A stretch of DNA of 64,000 bases, taken from an uncultured Paracoccaceae bacterium. GTDB taxonomy: Bacteria; Pseudomonadota; Alphaproteobacteria; Rhodobacterales; Rhodobacteraceae. How positions within the stretch are numbered: position 1 is the stretch's first letter; each line of letters starts with the position of its first letter. The notes under the pieces were generated by a model that made no database searches, was not told the DNA's origin, and saw nothing but the letters and a program-made list of their open reading frames with translations. The position numbers and the translations under genes were made by a program. Shown in pieces: positions 1-9,461 of the stretch. Where the stretch lies: positions 62,001 through 126,000 of the forward strand of contig CALKXV010000013.1 in the NCBI GenBank assembly GCA_938005545.1, in the 5' to 3' direction.

Positions 1-13
1 CTTTTTGTTCTGA
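1..13 (+). CDS. ureC: Urease alpha subunit, last codons only (partial)
   Basis: The first bases read in frame as Phe-Leu-Phe-stop, with the TGA at 11-13 overlapping the ATG of ureE (TGATG). UreC proteins usually end in a Tyr-Phe-Leu-Phe tail, and ureC normally sits directly before ureE, so this is most likely the 3' end of the catalytic urease subunit gene. Only three codons are visible, so the call rests on the tail and on context. Confidence 0.6.
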
Positions 14-486
14 TGCCCGACTTTCTTTGCCAAACCATAGAACCCGCCGGAGGTTGGAGCGTTGCCGTTGGCCGCTGTGATCTGAACTATGATGATCGAT
101 TTTTTCGTCGCAAGGTATTGAACACGAACGATAATCGTTCTGTTCTGGTTGATCTGCCGCAAGCGACGTCACTGAACCACGGTGACGCTTTAGTGACGGC
201 AGATGGCCAGTTCATTGCCGTGCAAGCGGCACCCGAAAATCTCTATGCGGTGACGGGTGACAACCTTGCACAACTGGCGTGGCACATTGGCAATCGGCAC
301 ACGCCTTGCCAAATTGATGAAGAGCGTTTGTTGATCCAGCGCGACGAAGTGATCGGACACATGCTTGGGCATCTGGGTGCAGTGGTCACCGAAATTTTCG
401 AACCCTTTACGCCAGAAGGCGGCGCCTACGGCCATGGTCGGACGCATTCGCATGAACATGGGGCTTCAACGCACCATGACCATTGA
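13..486 (+). CDS. ureE: Urease accessory protein UreE (nickel chaperone)
   Basis: UreE is the cytosolic metallochaperone that hands nickel to the UreG/UreF/UreD complex loading the urease active site. The 157-residue protein has the usual two-domain UreE length. Its C-terminal tail after residue 137 is rich in His (GHGRTHSHEHG, then HHDH), the nickel-binding tail of the family. The start is coupled to the preceding stop (TGATG), and the stop at 484-486 overlaps the start of ureF. It belongs to a ure operon whose structural genes lie left of the window. Confidence 0.95.
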   Translation: MPDFLCQTIEPAGGWSVAVGRCDLNYDDRFFRRKVLNTNDNRSVLVDLPQATSLNHGDALVTADGQFIAVQAAPENLYAVTGDNLAQLAWHIGNRHTPCQIDEERLLIQRDEVIGHMLGHLGAVVTEIFEPFTPEGGAYGHGRTHSHEHGASTHHDH

Positions 487-1120
487 CGCAAAATTGCTGA
501 CGTTAATTCAATGGCTTTCTCCCAGCTATCCGATTGGCGCTTTTTCGTGGTCGCATGGGCTAGAGGCGGCTGTTGCAGAAGGCTGGATGTCGAACACAAC
601 CGAATTAGAAGACTGGCTTCGGGCTTTGTTGACACATGGGTCTCTTCGAAACGATGCAATTTTTGTAGCGCTTGCACATAGGGCTCGCGCGAATGAAATC
701 GCTGAATTGAATGAAACCTCAAAAGCTTACGCCGCTTCGAAAGAACGACTGCGTGAGGCCGAGCGGCAAGGGGCCGCTTTTGCAAAGATTACACGAAACA
801 TTTGGGATTTAGCGTTGCCCGATCTTCAAATGCCAGTTGCCTTGGGATTGGCGGGGCAATTAGCAGGTATTAAACCCATTGATTTAATTGCAATCTATAC
901 TCATGGGTTTTGTAGTAACCTTGTATCAGCAGCGCAGCGTTTAATGAAGCTTGGGCAATCTAATGCGCAAAAAGTGTTGGCTAATTTGAATGTTGAATGT
1001 CTGGCATTGGCAGAAGATGCGGTCGAGGCAGAGTTGTCTGACATCCATTCAATTGCTTTCTTTTCAGATATTGCAGCGATGCACCATGAGACTGTTCCAC
1101 AAAGGATTTTCCAATCATGA
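476..1120 (+). CDS. ureF: Urease accessory protein UreF
   Basis: UreF is part of the UreDFG complex that gates GTP-dependent nickel insertion into apo-urease. The protein starts [20 protein letters not shown] and carries the family signature of Ser-Pro then [12 protein letters not shown] near residues 14-28. A longer reading frame opens at 365, but the ATG at 476 gives the standard UreF N-terminus and a typical short overlap with ureE. The gene ends in an ATGA overlap with ureG at 1117, indicating translational coupling. The product is 214 residues, slightly shorter than many UreF proteins. Confidence 0.93.
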   Translation: MTIDAKLLTLIQWLSPSYPIGAFSWSHGLEAAVAEGWMSNTTELEDWLRALLTHGSLRNDAIFVALAHRARANEIAELNETSKAYAASKERLREAERQGAAFAKITRNIWDLALPDLQMPVALGLAGQLAGIKPIDLIAIYTHGFCSNLVSAAQRLMKLGQSNAQKVLANLNVECLALAEDAVEAELSDIHSIAFFSDIAAMHHETVPQRIFQS

Positions 1121-1740
1121 CAAAGCTGAACGGACCTCTCCGAATTGGAATTGGCGGGCCTGTTGGTGCCGGAAAAACGACGCTGACCGCAAGATTGTCG
1201 GAGGCGTTGACGGCGGATTTTTCGGTCGGTGTGATTACGAATGACATCTATACACAGGAAGACGCCGAGGCTTTGACGCGGATGCAAATCTTACCATCTG
1301 ATCGAATTATTGGCGTAGAAACAGGTGGTTGCCCGCATACGGCCATCCGGGAAGATGCCTCGATCAACTTGGCTGCTGTGGCTGATTTGAACGCACGGCA
1401 CCCGGATTTGGATGTCGTGTTGATCGAGTCCGGTGGTGATAATTTGTCGGCCACCTTTAGCCCGGAACTCGCTGATCTGACCATCTATGTCATTGATGTT
1501 GCTGCGGGAGAGGAAATCCCAAGGAAAGGTGGGCCTGCTTTGACGCGGTCGGATATTCTTGTGATCAACAAGACCGATCTTGCGCCTTATGTTGGCGCAT
1601 CTTTGGAGGTAATGGAACGCGATGCGCGGCGAATGCGTGAAGGGCGGCCATTTGTGTTTACAAGTCTTAAGACTGGAATTGGGACGCAAGGCATCCTAGA
1701 TTTAATCCACGATTTGGCGGGATTAGAGCGCGCAGCTTAG
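1117..1740 (+). CDS. ureG: Urease accessory GTPase UreG
   Basis: UreG is the SIMIBI-class GTPase that powers nickel delivery to urease. The 207-residue protein shows the P-loop [11 protein letters not shown] (residues about 12-22), the metal-binding CPH motif in [16 protein letters not shown], the ESGGDNL segment and the NKTDLA guanine-specificity motif. Start and ureF stop overlap as ATGA. It is the last gene of the ure operon here. The next 230 bp hold no convincing gene and no clear terminator, and the following gene is on the opposite strand. Confidence 0.97.
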   Translation: MTKLNGPLRIGIGGPVGAGKTTLTARLSEALTADFSVGVITNDIYTQEDAEALTRMQILPSDRIIGVETGGCPHTAIREDASINLAAVADLNARHPDLDVVLIESGGDNLSATFSPELADLTIYVIDVAAGEEIPRKGGPALTRSDILVINKTDLAPYVGASLEVMERDARRMREGRPFVFTSLKTGIGTQGILDLIHDLAGLERAA

Positions 1741-1971
1741 GCGTTCGCTGGGTTAAGAAGCTGTGAGGCCTGCGACCGGTGTTTTTGTTATTTGTGGCAA
1801 AACGTACAGGCTTTTGAATTGCCTTTATCCGTTTTGTACAGAAGTGCGAACGGTGGGATTAACAATTTGTGCGGCCTTGGCTGACCGGAAACGGGGTCGA
1901 GTTTGTAGGATCAATGGTTTCTGGGAATGTTGCAAATTACGAATGTCTAGTTCGATCTCGATGTTGCCGGT

Positions 1972-2964
1972 TTAGCCCAATGCGTGTGTGATGATTTTTG
2001 TGGCTTCCTCGTGTACTTTGCCTCGGTCGACTTTCTCATGATCCGAAAAGATATCGACCTTTCCAATGAGCGTTTTGTCGGAAGGGAATTCCAAGAAAGT
2101 GTAGTGTCCCACGTGGCTACCTAGATTATGGTGCCGAAAGCCAGCATTTTGGGCCATAAGCCAATCGGCACAATGCTCGAATGGCGCTTCTTGATCGGCA
2201 CCGCCCGAGAGGATTGTCACCGGCGTCGTTAGTTGAGAAACAGATTGCGGTACAAAGGATCGGACCGTCGGAGCAGGAGCAATTGCCACAACGGACTTGA
2301 TCCGACTATCCGTGAAGTCATCGCCGTGTCGAGCCCACGATTGGCGAAATACATCCGATGTTTCCAGAAGGGTTGGAATGCTATCGGCTGCATCTGGAAA
2401 CTCCTTCGGGCCGCCAACCGTGATATTGTTGGCACTTCTCCAAGCGTCAAATTCATCCAACGAAGTCCGAGCGCCCGACAAGGCCAGAACTGTATACCCA
2501 CCAAGAGAAAAGCCGATTGCAGATACTTGTTCGAAATCCAGTCTGTTGGCAAAGAACCTCGTTGTTCCAATCGATGAAAGCAATTCGGAAAGGTCAGCGG
2601 CGCGTTCCCACCAACAAAGGAAACCCTCAGCGATGTAAGGCTCCAAACCAGTGTTGCCGTGGTGGTTTGTCCCTAAGACCAAATAACCTTCACAGGCGAG
2701 GGCTCGTGCAAGCCAACCCATACTATCTGCTGTTCCGCCAGTACCATGCGACAGCAACACGACTGGCAATTTCTTCTTTGTGACTAGTTCGGCATTCCAG
2801 ACCACTTCACCAAGTTCAAAGAACTGCTCCGAAGCTCGTCCAACACTTTGGGCATCTTCTGTTGGATACCACGCGGACCATGCAATGGGACGCTCTGCAT
2901 CGTTTTGCCAATTTGAACGCGACGCATCCTTGATCAGACCAGTTCGATAACCACAGATTGCCAA
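1972..2964 (-). CDS. Alpha/beta hydrolase, dienelactone-hydrolase/PAF-acetylhydrolase-like
   Basis: The 330-residue protein looks like a cytosolic serine hydrolase of the predicted dienelactone hydrolase type. It has an oxyanion-hole segment LLSHGTGG (residues 71-78) and the nucleophile elbow GFSLGG at 151-156 (Ser153). A late His in HVGHYTF is the likely catalytic His. No signal peptide is visible. The order of elements matches platelet-activating-factor acetylhydrolase-like enzymes, but the substrate cannot be read from the sequence. It stands alone between ureG (convergent) and gcvP (same strand, 165 bp away). Confidence 0.75.
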   Translation of the reverse strand: MAICGYRTGLIKDASRSNWQNDAERPIAWSAWYPTEDAQSVGRASEQFFELGEVVWNAELVTKKKLPVVLLSHGTGGTADSMGWLARALACEGYLVLGTNHHGNTGLEPYIAEGFLCWWERAADLSELLSSIGTTRFFANRLDFEQVSAIGFSLGGYTVLALSGARTSLDEFDAWRSANNITVGGPKEFPDAADSIPTLLETSDVFRQSWARHGDDFTDSRIKSVVAIAPAPTVRSFVPQSVSQLTTPVTILSGGADQEAPFEHCADWLMAQNAGFRHHNLGSHVGHYTFLEFPSDKTLIGKVDIFSDHEKVDRGKVHEEATKIITHALG

Positions 2965-3129
2965 TTTGATTCTCCTTCAATGGCAACGCTCTGGAAATAT
3001 TTGAAAATTTTCAAAGGTCTTTTTGGATGAGCGCCACCAGGTCGCTTTGCCCGATCAGCCGCCGTCAATGCTGTGCAGGGTCTTCTCGGGAAAGCGGACG
3101 CGCGGAACTGAGATGCGCATCATTGTTCG

Positions 3130-5982
3130 TTACTCTGCTGCGTCTTGATAGGCTTCCAGAGGTGGGCAGGTGCAGATCAGGTGGCGGTCTCCGTAGGCGT
3201 TGTCGACGCGGTTGACGGGGGGCCAGTATTTGTCGACGCGGAAGGCGCCTGCCGGATAGCAGCCTTGTTCGCGGGAATAGGGACGGTCCCAGTCGCCAAT
3301 CAGATCTTCGACGGTGTGGGGCGCGTGTTTCAAAGGGTTGTTTTCTGCGTCTGCTTCGCCGGATTCGACGGCGCGAATTTCGTCACGGATGGAAATCACT
3401 GCATCGCAAAACCGGTCAAGTTCAGCTTTGGTTTCGCTTTCGGTTGGTTCGACCATCAGGGTGCCGGCCACTGGCCAGCTCATCGTTGGGGCGTGAAAAC
3501 CGTTGTCAATCAATCGCTTGGCGATATCGTCGACGGTGATATTGGCGGATTCTTCGAATGGTCTTGTGTCAAGAATACATTCGTGGGCAACGCGGCCTTT
3601 GCTGCCTTTAAAGAGAACATCGAACGACCCTTCCAGGCGTTTGGCGATGTAGTTGGCGTTCAGGATCGCGACACGCGTGGCTTGGGTTAAACCGACGCCG
3701 CCCATCATCAGAAGATAGGCATAAGGAATGACCAGGATGCCGGGGGAACCATAGGGGGCGGCTGACACCGGGCCCGTTTCGCCACCCGTTTGGGGATGAC
3801 CCGGCAGGAAGGGTTCAAGATGTGCGCCGACGCCGATCGGGCCCATGCCGGGGCCGCCGCCGCCGTGGGGGATACAGAATGTTTTGTGCAGGTTCAGGTG
3901 GCTGACGTCGCCGCCGATTTCGCCGGGTTTGGCAAGGCCGACCATAGCGTTGAGGTTTGCGCCGTCGATATAGACCTGACCTCCGTGCTCATGGGTGATG
4001 TCGCAAACCTCGCGCACTGTTTCTTCGAACACGCCGTGGGTTGACGGATAGGTGATCATGCAAGCCGCCAGTTTGTCACCGGCTTCGGCGGCTTTGGCGC
4101 GAAAATCATCAAGGTCGATATCACCGTTTTCGGTGCATTTTGTAACAACCACATCCATGCCGCACATCTGTGCGCTGGCGGGGTTGGTGCCATGGGCGTT
4201 GATGGGGATGAGGCACACTTTGCGGCCTTCGTCGCCGCGCGAGTGGTGATAGGCTTTGATCGTTAACAACCCGGCATATTCGCCTTGGGCACCAGAGTTG
4301 GGTTGCATCGACATGGCGTCATAGCCGGTAATTTGGCAGAGGCGTCTGTTTAGATCAGCGATCATCGTTGTGTAGCCCCTAACCTGATCGGCGGGGGCGA
4401 AGGGATGGATGTGGGCGAATTCGGGCCATGTAACAGGCATCATTTCGGCCGCCGCGTTCAGCTTCATGGTGCAGGAGCCAAGCGGGATCATGGCGCGATC
4501 AAGGGCAAGATCGCGATCAGCAAGGCGACGCATGTAGCGCATCATTTCGGTTTCGGCGCGGTTCATGTGGAAGACGGGGTGGGTCAGGAATTCGGTTGTG
4601 CGATGAAATTCCCGGGGGAGCCGTGTGTAGCCTGCGTCGAAGTCATCGCGTTTGTAGCTAAGACCAAAGGCACGCCAGACGGCTTCCAGAGTTGCCGGGC
4701 GAACGGTTTCATCGAGCGCAATGCCGACCTTGGTGGTGCCGACTTTGCGGAAGTTGATTTTCTCGCGGATGCCAGCGTCCATGATGACGCCCTGAAGTGC
4801 TCCGACTTCGACGGTGATGGTGTCGAAGAAGTCTTGTGGTTCGACCGTGAACCCCCCGGCTTCGAGCCCTAGCACAAGGCGTTCGGTTTTGCGGTGAATG
4901 CGTTGCGCGATGGCTTTCAGGCCTTCGGGACCGTGGAAGACGGCGTAGAATGACGCCATGACGGCAAGGAGCGCTTGGGCGGTACAGACATTGGACGTCG
5001 CCTTTTCGCGGCGGATGTGTTGTTCGCGGGTTTGCAGGGATAGGCGGTAGGCTTTGTTGCCGCGCGCGTCGATTGAGACACCGACAAGGCGGCCGGGCAT
5101 CGCGCGTTTATAAGCGTCACGGCAGGACATGTAGGCGGCGTGCGGGCCGCCGAACCCGAGGGGGACACCGAACCGCTGGGTGGAGCCAACGGCAATGTCG
5201 GCGCCCATTGCGCCGGGTTCTTTCAACAGCGTCAAGGCAAGCGGATCGGCAATCACAATGCCTAAAGCTTTGTTTTCGTGAAGGTTTGCGATCAGATCGG
5301 TGAAGTCGCGGACATGGCCATGGGTGCCGGGATATTGGAAAATGGCGGCAAATACTTTTGTGGCGTCCAGCGTGTCGGGATCGCCGATTATGATTTCGAT
5401 ATCCAATGGGGCCGCGCGGGTTTTCATGACGGCAATGTTTTGTGGGTGGCAGTTTTCGTCGATGAAAAAGGCTTTGGCTTTTGATTTTGCAACACGTCCG
5501 GCCATCGTCATGGCTTCGGCGGCGGCAGTCGCTTCGTCGAGAAGCGAGGCATTCGCAATTTCGAGCCCGGTCAGATCGCTGACCATGGTTTGATAGTTCA
5601 AAAGCGCTTCAAGGCGGCCTTGGGAAATCTCGGGCTGGTAGGGCGTATAGGCGGTATACCAAGCGGGGTTTTCAAGGATGTTCCGTTGAATTGCAGGCGG
5701 CGTGACGGTGCCGTGATACCCTTGGCCGATCATCGTGGTGAAGACCTGGTTCTGGTCAGCGATGCGGCGCATCTGGAACAGAAGTTCGCGTTCTGAGCGG
5801 GGTTTTTCGAAATCCAGCGGCGCTTTTTGCCGGATGGATTCAGGCACGGTTTGGTCGATGAGTTCATCCAGTGACCCCACCCCAAGGGTTGCCAGCATGT
5901 CGGCCATTTCCGCAGGCGACGGGCCAATATGACGACGGTTGGCGAAGTCGTAAGGCAGATAATCGGTTGGGGTGAAGGTCAT
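3130..5982 (-). CDS. gcvP: Glycine dehydrogenase (decarboxylating), P protein
   Basis: This is the PLP-dependent P protein of the glycine cleavage system: it decarboxylates glycine and passes the aminomethyl group to the lipoyl arm of GcvH. The product is 950 residues, the usual single-chain bacterial length, with both halves present. The C-terminal half carries the PLP-lysine segment [17 protein letters not shown]. An in-frame ATG at 5994 lies four codons upstream, but a GGAG lies just before the ATG at 5982, so 5982 is preferred. It is the last gene of gcvT-gcvH-gcvP, 50 bp after gcvH. Confidence 0.97.
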   Translation of the reverse strand: MTFTPTDYLPYDFANRRHIGPSPAEMADMLATLGVGSLDELIDQTVPESIRQKAPLDFEKPRSERELLFQMRRIADQNQVFTTMIGQGYHGTVTPPAIQRNILENPAWYTAYTPYQPEISQGRLEALLNYQTMVSDLTGLEIANASLLDEATAAAEAMTMAGRVAKSKAKAFFIDENCHPQNIAVMKTRAAPLDIEIIIGDPDTLDATKVFAAIFQYPGTHGHVRDFTDLIANLHENKALGIVIADPLALTLLKEPGAMGADIAVGSTQRFGVPLGFGGPHAAYMSCRDAYKRAMPGRLVGVSIDARGNKAYRLSLQTREQHIRREKATSNVCTAQALLAVMASFYAVFHGPEGLKAIAQRIHRKTERLVLGLEAGGFTVEPQDFFDTITVEVGALQGVIMDAGIREKINFRKVGTTKVGIALDETVRPATLEAVWRAFGLSYKRDDFDAGYTRLPREFHRTTEFLTHPVFHMNRAETEMMRYMRRLADRDLALDRAMIPLGSCTMKLNAAAEMMPVTWPEFAHIHPFAPADQVRGYTTMIADLNRRLCQITGYDAMSMQPNSGAQGEYAGLLTIKAYHHSRGDEGRKVCLIPINAHGTNPASAQMCGMDVVVTKCTENGDIDLDDFRAKAAEAGDKLAACMITYPSTHGVFEETVREVCDITHEHGGQVYIDGANLNAMVGLAKPGEIGGDVSHLNLHKTFCIPHGGGGPGMGPIGVGAHLEPFLPGHPQTGGETGPVSAAPYGSPGILVIPYAYLLMMGGVGLTQATRVAILNANYIAKRLEGSFDVLFKGSKGRVAHECILDTRPFEESANITVDDIAKRLIDNGFHAPTMSWPVAGTLMVEPTESETKAELDRFCDAVISIRDEIRAVESGEADAENNPLKHAPHTVEDLIGDWDRPYSREQGCYPAGAFRVDKYWPPVNRVDNAYGDRHLICTCPPLEAYQDAAE

Positions 5983-6032
5983 TATATTCTCCATCGGGCG
6001 GCGAATTTCACGGATAGAAATTCAGCAGGGCA

Positions 6033-6392
6033 TTAGCCGATCATGTCGTTGTAGGCGTCTTCGTCCATGTGATCATCAAGCTGACCCATGTCGTCGACTT
6101 TCATTTTGAAAAACCAAGCCGTACCAAGCGGATCTTCGTTCACAAGACCGGGATTGTCGGTGAGCGCGTCGTTCACTTCAACGATTTCGCCATCCAAAGG
6201 TGCTGTGATATCGGACGCCGCTTTGACGCTTTCGATGACAACAATGTCGTCGCCCTTGGCGACTTTGGTTTCGGCTTCGGGCAATTCGACAAAGACGACA
6301 TCGCCCAGCTGTTCGGCGGCGTGCGATGTAATGCCAACAACGATCAAGTCGTCGTCAACGCGCAGCCACTCGTGTTCTTCTGTGTATTTCAT
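6033..6392 (-). CDS. gcvH: Glycine cleavage system H protein
   Basis: GcvH is the small lipoylated shuttle of the glycine cleavage complex. The 119-residue protein begins MKYTEEHEWL, a standard H-protein N-terminus, and carries the lipoylation site in VVIESVKAASD (Lys57). It lies 11 bp after gcvT and before gcvP, so stoichiometric expression from the riboswitch-controlled message is expected. Confidence 0.98.
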   Translation of the reverse strand: MKYTEEHEWLRVDDDLIVVGITSHAAEQLGDVVFVELPEAETKVAKGDDIVVIESVKAASDITAPLDGEIVEVNDALTDNPGLVNEDPLGTAWFFKMKVDDMGQLDDHMDEDAYNDMIG

Positions 6393-6403
6393 TTTTAGTC
6401 TCC

Positions 6404-7516
6404 CTAGCGTTTATAAGTGGATGGTCGGAACGGCAGGCCGGTCACCATCAAAGGCATGCGTTTGCCGCGGACTTCGGCTTCGAGGTTGGTTCCCAAGGTC
6501 GCGCAGTCTGAAGTGACATAACCCATCGAAATGGGGCATTCGAGGCTTGGGCCGAAACCGCCCGAGGTCACGGTGCCGACATGCGTGTCGCCGTTAAAGA
6601 TTTCAGTGCCCGCACGCATGGGTGCGCGCCCTTCGGGAAGCAGGCCGACACGACGACGCGCCGCCCCGTTTTCCATTTCGTCGAGGATACGGGTTGCTCC
6701 GGGGAAACCGCCTTCTCGTGCGCCACTAGTTCGGCGGGCTTTCTGGATGGCCCATTCCAGCCCGGCTTCGATGGGCGATGTCGTGGTGTCGATGTCAGAG
6801 CCGTAAAGACACAGGCCAGCTTCAAGGCGCAGGGAATCGCGCGCACCCAGGCCGATGGGTTCGACGTCTGGCTGGTCGAGAAGGGCGTTGGCGAAAGTGA
6901 CGGCTTCGGTTTCTGGCACCGAGATCTCAAAACCGTCTTCGCCGGAATAGCCCGAACGGGAGACCCACAGTTCGGCACCGTGCCATGAGAGCACAGCCAC
7001 ATCCATGAAGCGCATTTTACCAGCAGCGGGAACCAGTGCGGCCAAGGCAGTTTCGGCCCCCGGCCCTTGCAACGCCAGTAGTGCACGGTCGGTGATCGGC
7101 GTGATTTTGCAATCCGTCAAATTGGTTTGCAGATGCCGGATGTCTTGGTCTTTCATCGCGGCGTTTACGACCAGAAACAGATGGTCGCCCCGGTTTGCGA
7201 TCATCAAGTCATCGAGAATGCCGCCCGCGTCGTTTGTGAACAGCCCATAGCGTTGTCGGCCTTCGGCCAGACCCAGAATCGACGCCGGAACCAATCGCTC
7301 CAAAGCGGTGGCGGCAGCTTCAATTGATCCGGCTTCGACACGCACCTGCCCCATGTGGCTGACATCGAACACCCCCGCGGCCGTTCGCGTGTGGATGTGT
7401 TCTTTCATCACACCGGGCGCATATTGTACCGGCATGTCGTAGCCTGCGAAAGGCACCATCTTTGCGCCGAGCGAGACGTGCAGATCGTAGAGCGGTGTGC
7501 GTTTCAATTCTGACAT
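6404..7516 (-). CDS. gcvT: Glycine cleavage system aminomethyltransferase, T protein
   Basis: The T protein takes the aminomethyl group from lipoyl-GcvH, releases ammonia and makes methylene-tetrahydrofolate. The 370-residue product has the family start (TPLYDLHVSLGAKMVPFAGY) and the conserved FDVSHMGQ motif near residue 50. RSGYSGEDGFEI and GLGARDSLRLEAGLCLYG follow in the folate-binding core. It is the first gene of the gcv operon, and its leader carries a tandem glycine riboswitch that should switch the operon on when glycine accumulates. Confidence 0.97.
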   Translation of the reverse strand: MSELKRTPLYDLHVSLGAKMVPFAGYDMPVQYAPGVMKEHIHTRTAAGVFDVSHMGQVRVEAGSIEAAATALERLVPASILGLAEGRQRYGLFTNDAGGILDDLMIANRGDHLFLVVNAAMKDQDIRHLQTNLTDCKITPITDRALLALQGPGAETALAALVPAAGKMRFMDVAVLSWHGAELWVSRSGYSGEDGFEISVPETEAVTFANALLDQPDVEPIGLGARDSLRLEAGLCLYGSDIDTTTSPIEAGLEWAIQKARRTSGAREGGFPGATRILDEMENGAARRRVGLLPEGRAPMRAGTEIFNGDTHVGTVTSGGFGPSLECPISMGYVTSDCATLGTNLEAEVRGKRMPLMVTGLPFRPSTYKR

Positions 7517-7576
7517 CGCGGTTCCCTATCACTGGCCCGCGCGGTCCACGAGCACCCTCCGGACAATCCCGTCCGG

Positions 7577-7745
7577 CAAGCACCCCCTCTGTCCTTTCGC
7601 CTGAGATCGCTATCCCTTCGGCGCCCCTGTTCGGGGTCTCTCCAGAGTTTTCCCAACACGTCGGTCCTTTTGCCTGAGAGTTTACCGGGGTGGTTGCTCC
7701 TTCGGCACCGGGGCTGGCCCGGCTTCTCCCGTCGTGTTGTCTTGG
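7577..7745 (-). promoter_or_regulatory. Tandem glycine riboswitch upstream of gcvT
   Basis: Read on the minus strand, the leader contains two successive copies of the glycine aptamer core. The first has GCCGAAGGAGCAA followed by AACTCTCAGGCAAAAGGAC. The second has CGCCGAAGGGATAGC followed by ATCTCAGGCGAAAGGACAG. A GGAGAGA strand opens the second aptamer. Paired aptamers before gcvT are the classic arrangement, in which glycine binding activates the cleavage operon. Boundaries are by eye. Confidence 0.93.
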
Positions 7746-7809
7746 TTCATGCATATGCCGAAGTTTCCCACTCTGGCAAGCCCCTGTGTTCCGTCGTAAA
7801 CGAACTGTT

Positions 7810-8382
7810 ATGATGACACCTTATTTCTTCGGGTACGGATCATTGGTGAACCGGCAAACCCATATTTATTCCGACGCCCATGTGGCGACATTGGTAGGTT
7901 GGCGACGCCGTTGGCGGCATATTGCGGCTTTGGAGACCGCGTTTCTGACCGTGGTGCCTTCGGAAACCGATCGGATTGACGGGTTGATCGCGGCCGTTCC
8001 GGGCGCAGATTGGGCGGCTTTAGACCAACGCGAGATGTTTTATACCCGTGAAACAACAGTCGGGATTGACCATGGGTTAGGCGGGGATGTGCAGGTTCAA
8101 CATTACCATTCGCCGGTCGCGTTGAACGAACAATCGGATGTCCTGCGACCCATTTTGATGTCGTATCTGGATGTGGTTGTGCAGGGCTATTTGGCGGAAC
8201 ACGGGGAAGCTGGCGTGGCGCGGTTTTTTGAAACAACCGATGGCTGGGACGCGCCGGTTTTGGATGATCGCGCGCAGCCGCGCTATCCGCGCCATCAGGA
8301 TCTGTCAGCGGCAGAACGCGCATTGACGGATCAGTGGTTGCATAAGTTTGAGGTTCGAGTTGTGTATTCGGATGCCGATTAA
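7810..8382 (+). CDS. Gamma-glutamylcyclotransferase-fold protein
   Basis: The protein (190 residues; a second ATG follows at 7813) begins MMTPYFFGYGSLVN. The FGYGSLVN segment is the phosphate/substrate-binding signature of the gamma-glutamylcyclotransferase (AIG2/GGCT-like) fold. It is probably cytosolic. Its substrate could be a gamma-glutamyl amine or peptide, but that cannot be settled here. The upstream in-frame extension to 7690 runs through the riboswitch DNA and is not credible. The stop at 8380-8382 overlaps the start of the following lipoprotein gene at 8372, suggesting co-translation. Confidence 0.75.
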   Translation: MMTPYFFGYGSLVNRQTHIYSDAHVATLVGWRRRWRHIAALETAFLTVVPSETDRIDGLIAAVPGADWAALDQREMFYTRETTVGIDHGLGGDVQVQHYHSPVALNEQSDVLRPILMSYLDVVVQGYLAEHGEAGVARFFETTDGWDAPVLDDRAQPRYPRHQDLSAAERALTDQWLHKFEVRVVYSDAD

Positions 8383-9460
8383 CATAGCCCGTATTGTTTT
8401 GCTTTTAAGCGTCTGTCTTGCGGGCTGTGTCGACCGTGCGGTTTTGGCAGACCTGCCAACCGAGGCTGTCGCAAAGGATGTTGTGCCGATATTCACGGCA
8501 ACAAACCGAAGTTTGGAAGCTTCACTCCCCGGAGATGGGCGGTCGGACGAGGTGGTTTATTCGCGAATAGATGTCTCGGTTCCGCCGGACCGTGTGCCGG
8601 GTGCCATTGCGACGCCGACGCGCGGAGCGGCCAATCCGGTGACCGACTTTCTGGTCGCCGACGAAACGTCTTTCGGCGGAGCGACGGGTTTCCGCAAAGC
8701 TGTATCGCGGGCCCTGCGGAAGCTTCCAGCCTCGGAACGGGACGTTTTGATTTACGTACATGGGTTCAACAATAACTTTGCGGATGGCGTTCTCCGCATG
8801 GCGCAATTGTCTCACGATTTGAATGTACGTGGCCTACCCCTGCATTTTAGTTGGCCAAGCTCGGCCAATCCATTGGGCTATGTTTATGATCGTGCCAGCG
8901 CCCTTTATTCGCGTGATCAGCTGGAAGATTTTATTCGACTGGTTCAGGTGCCTGAAGCCCGGCGCGTGATTGTCGTGGCGCATTCCATGGGTGGGTTTTT
9001 GACGATGGAGGCGCTGAGACAAATGGAAATTCGGGCGCCCGGACGTGTGCACCGTGACATTGACGGTGTGGTTTTGTTGTCGCCGGATATTGATATCGAT
9101 GTCTTTCGCACGCAAGCCGCCGAGATTAAACGTTTGCCGTCTACATTCGTGATTTTCCAATCGGAAAATGATCGGGCACTTGGTCTGTCGGCGCGGCTTA
9201 CTGGCTTAAAGGATCGGTTGGGGAATATTGCCGATAAATCTCGCATTTCCGAATTCGACATTACGCTGGTGAATGTCACCGAGTTTTCAAGCGGGCTTGG
9301 GCATTTTTCGCCCGGAAGTTCGCCGGATCTGATCCGTATTCTCGCTAATGCAGACGCAATTGATACAGCGTTTTCTGGTGGAGATTCCGGGCGGACCGGA
9401 TTGTTGCCCGGGACGGTTATCACCGTGCAGAACCTGACTGAATTGGTTTTGCCGCGCTGA
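8372..9460 (+). CDS. Lipoprotein alpha/beta hydrolase (DUF900/esterase-like)
   Basis: The 362-residue product starts with a lipoprotein signal ending in the lipobox LAGC (Cys19), so it is probably anchored in a membrane facing the periplasm. The hydrolase core has HGFNNNF (130-136), a hallmark of the DUF900/COG4782 group, and the nucleophile elbow AHSMGG (203-208, Ser205). The ATG at 8372 is preferred over 8348 because it places the positively charged and hydrophobic signal segment at the N-terminus. Its 11-bp overlap with the preceding gene suggests an operon. Substrate unknown. Confidence 0.8.
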   Translation: MPINIARIVLLLSVCLAGCVDRAVLADLPTEAVAKDVVPIFTATNRSLEASLPGDGRSDEVVYSRIDVSVPPDRVPGAIATPTRGAANPVTDFLVADETSFGGATGFRKAVSRALRKLPASERDVLIYVHGFNNNFADGVLRMAQLSHDLNVRGLPLHFSWPSSANPLGYVYDRASALYSRDQLEDFIRLVQVPEARRVIVVAHSMGGFLTMEALRQMEIRAPGRVHRDIDGVVLLSPDIDIDVFRTQAAEIKRLPSTFVIFQSENDRALGLSARLTGLKDRLGNIADKSRISEFDITLVNVTEFSSGLGHFSPGSSPDLIRILANADAIDTAFSGGDSGRTGLLPGTVITVQNLTELVLPR

Positions 9461-9461
9461 G

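Noticed and set aside
1763-1975. Possible 70-codon gene after ureG
   Set aside because: GTG start, no ribosome-binding site, no motif and Cys-rich shadow composition.
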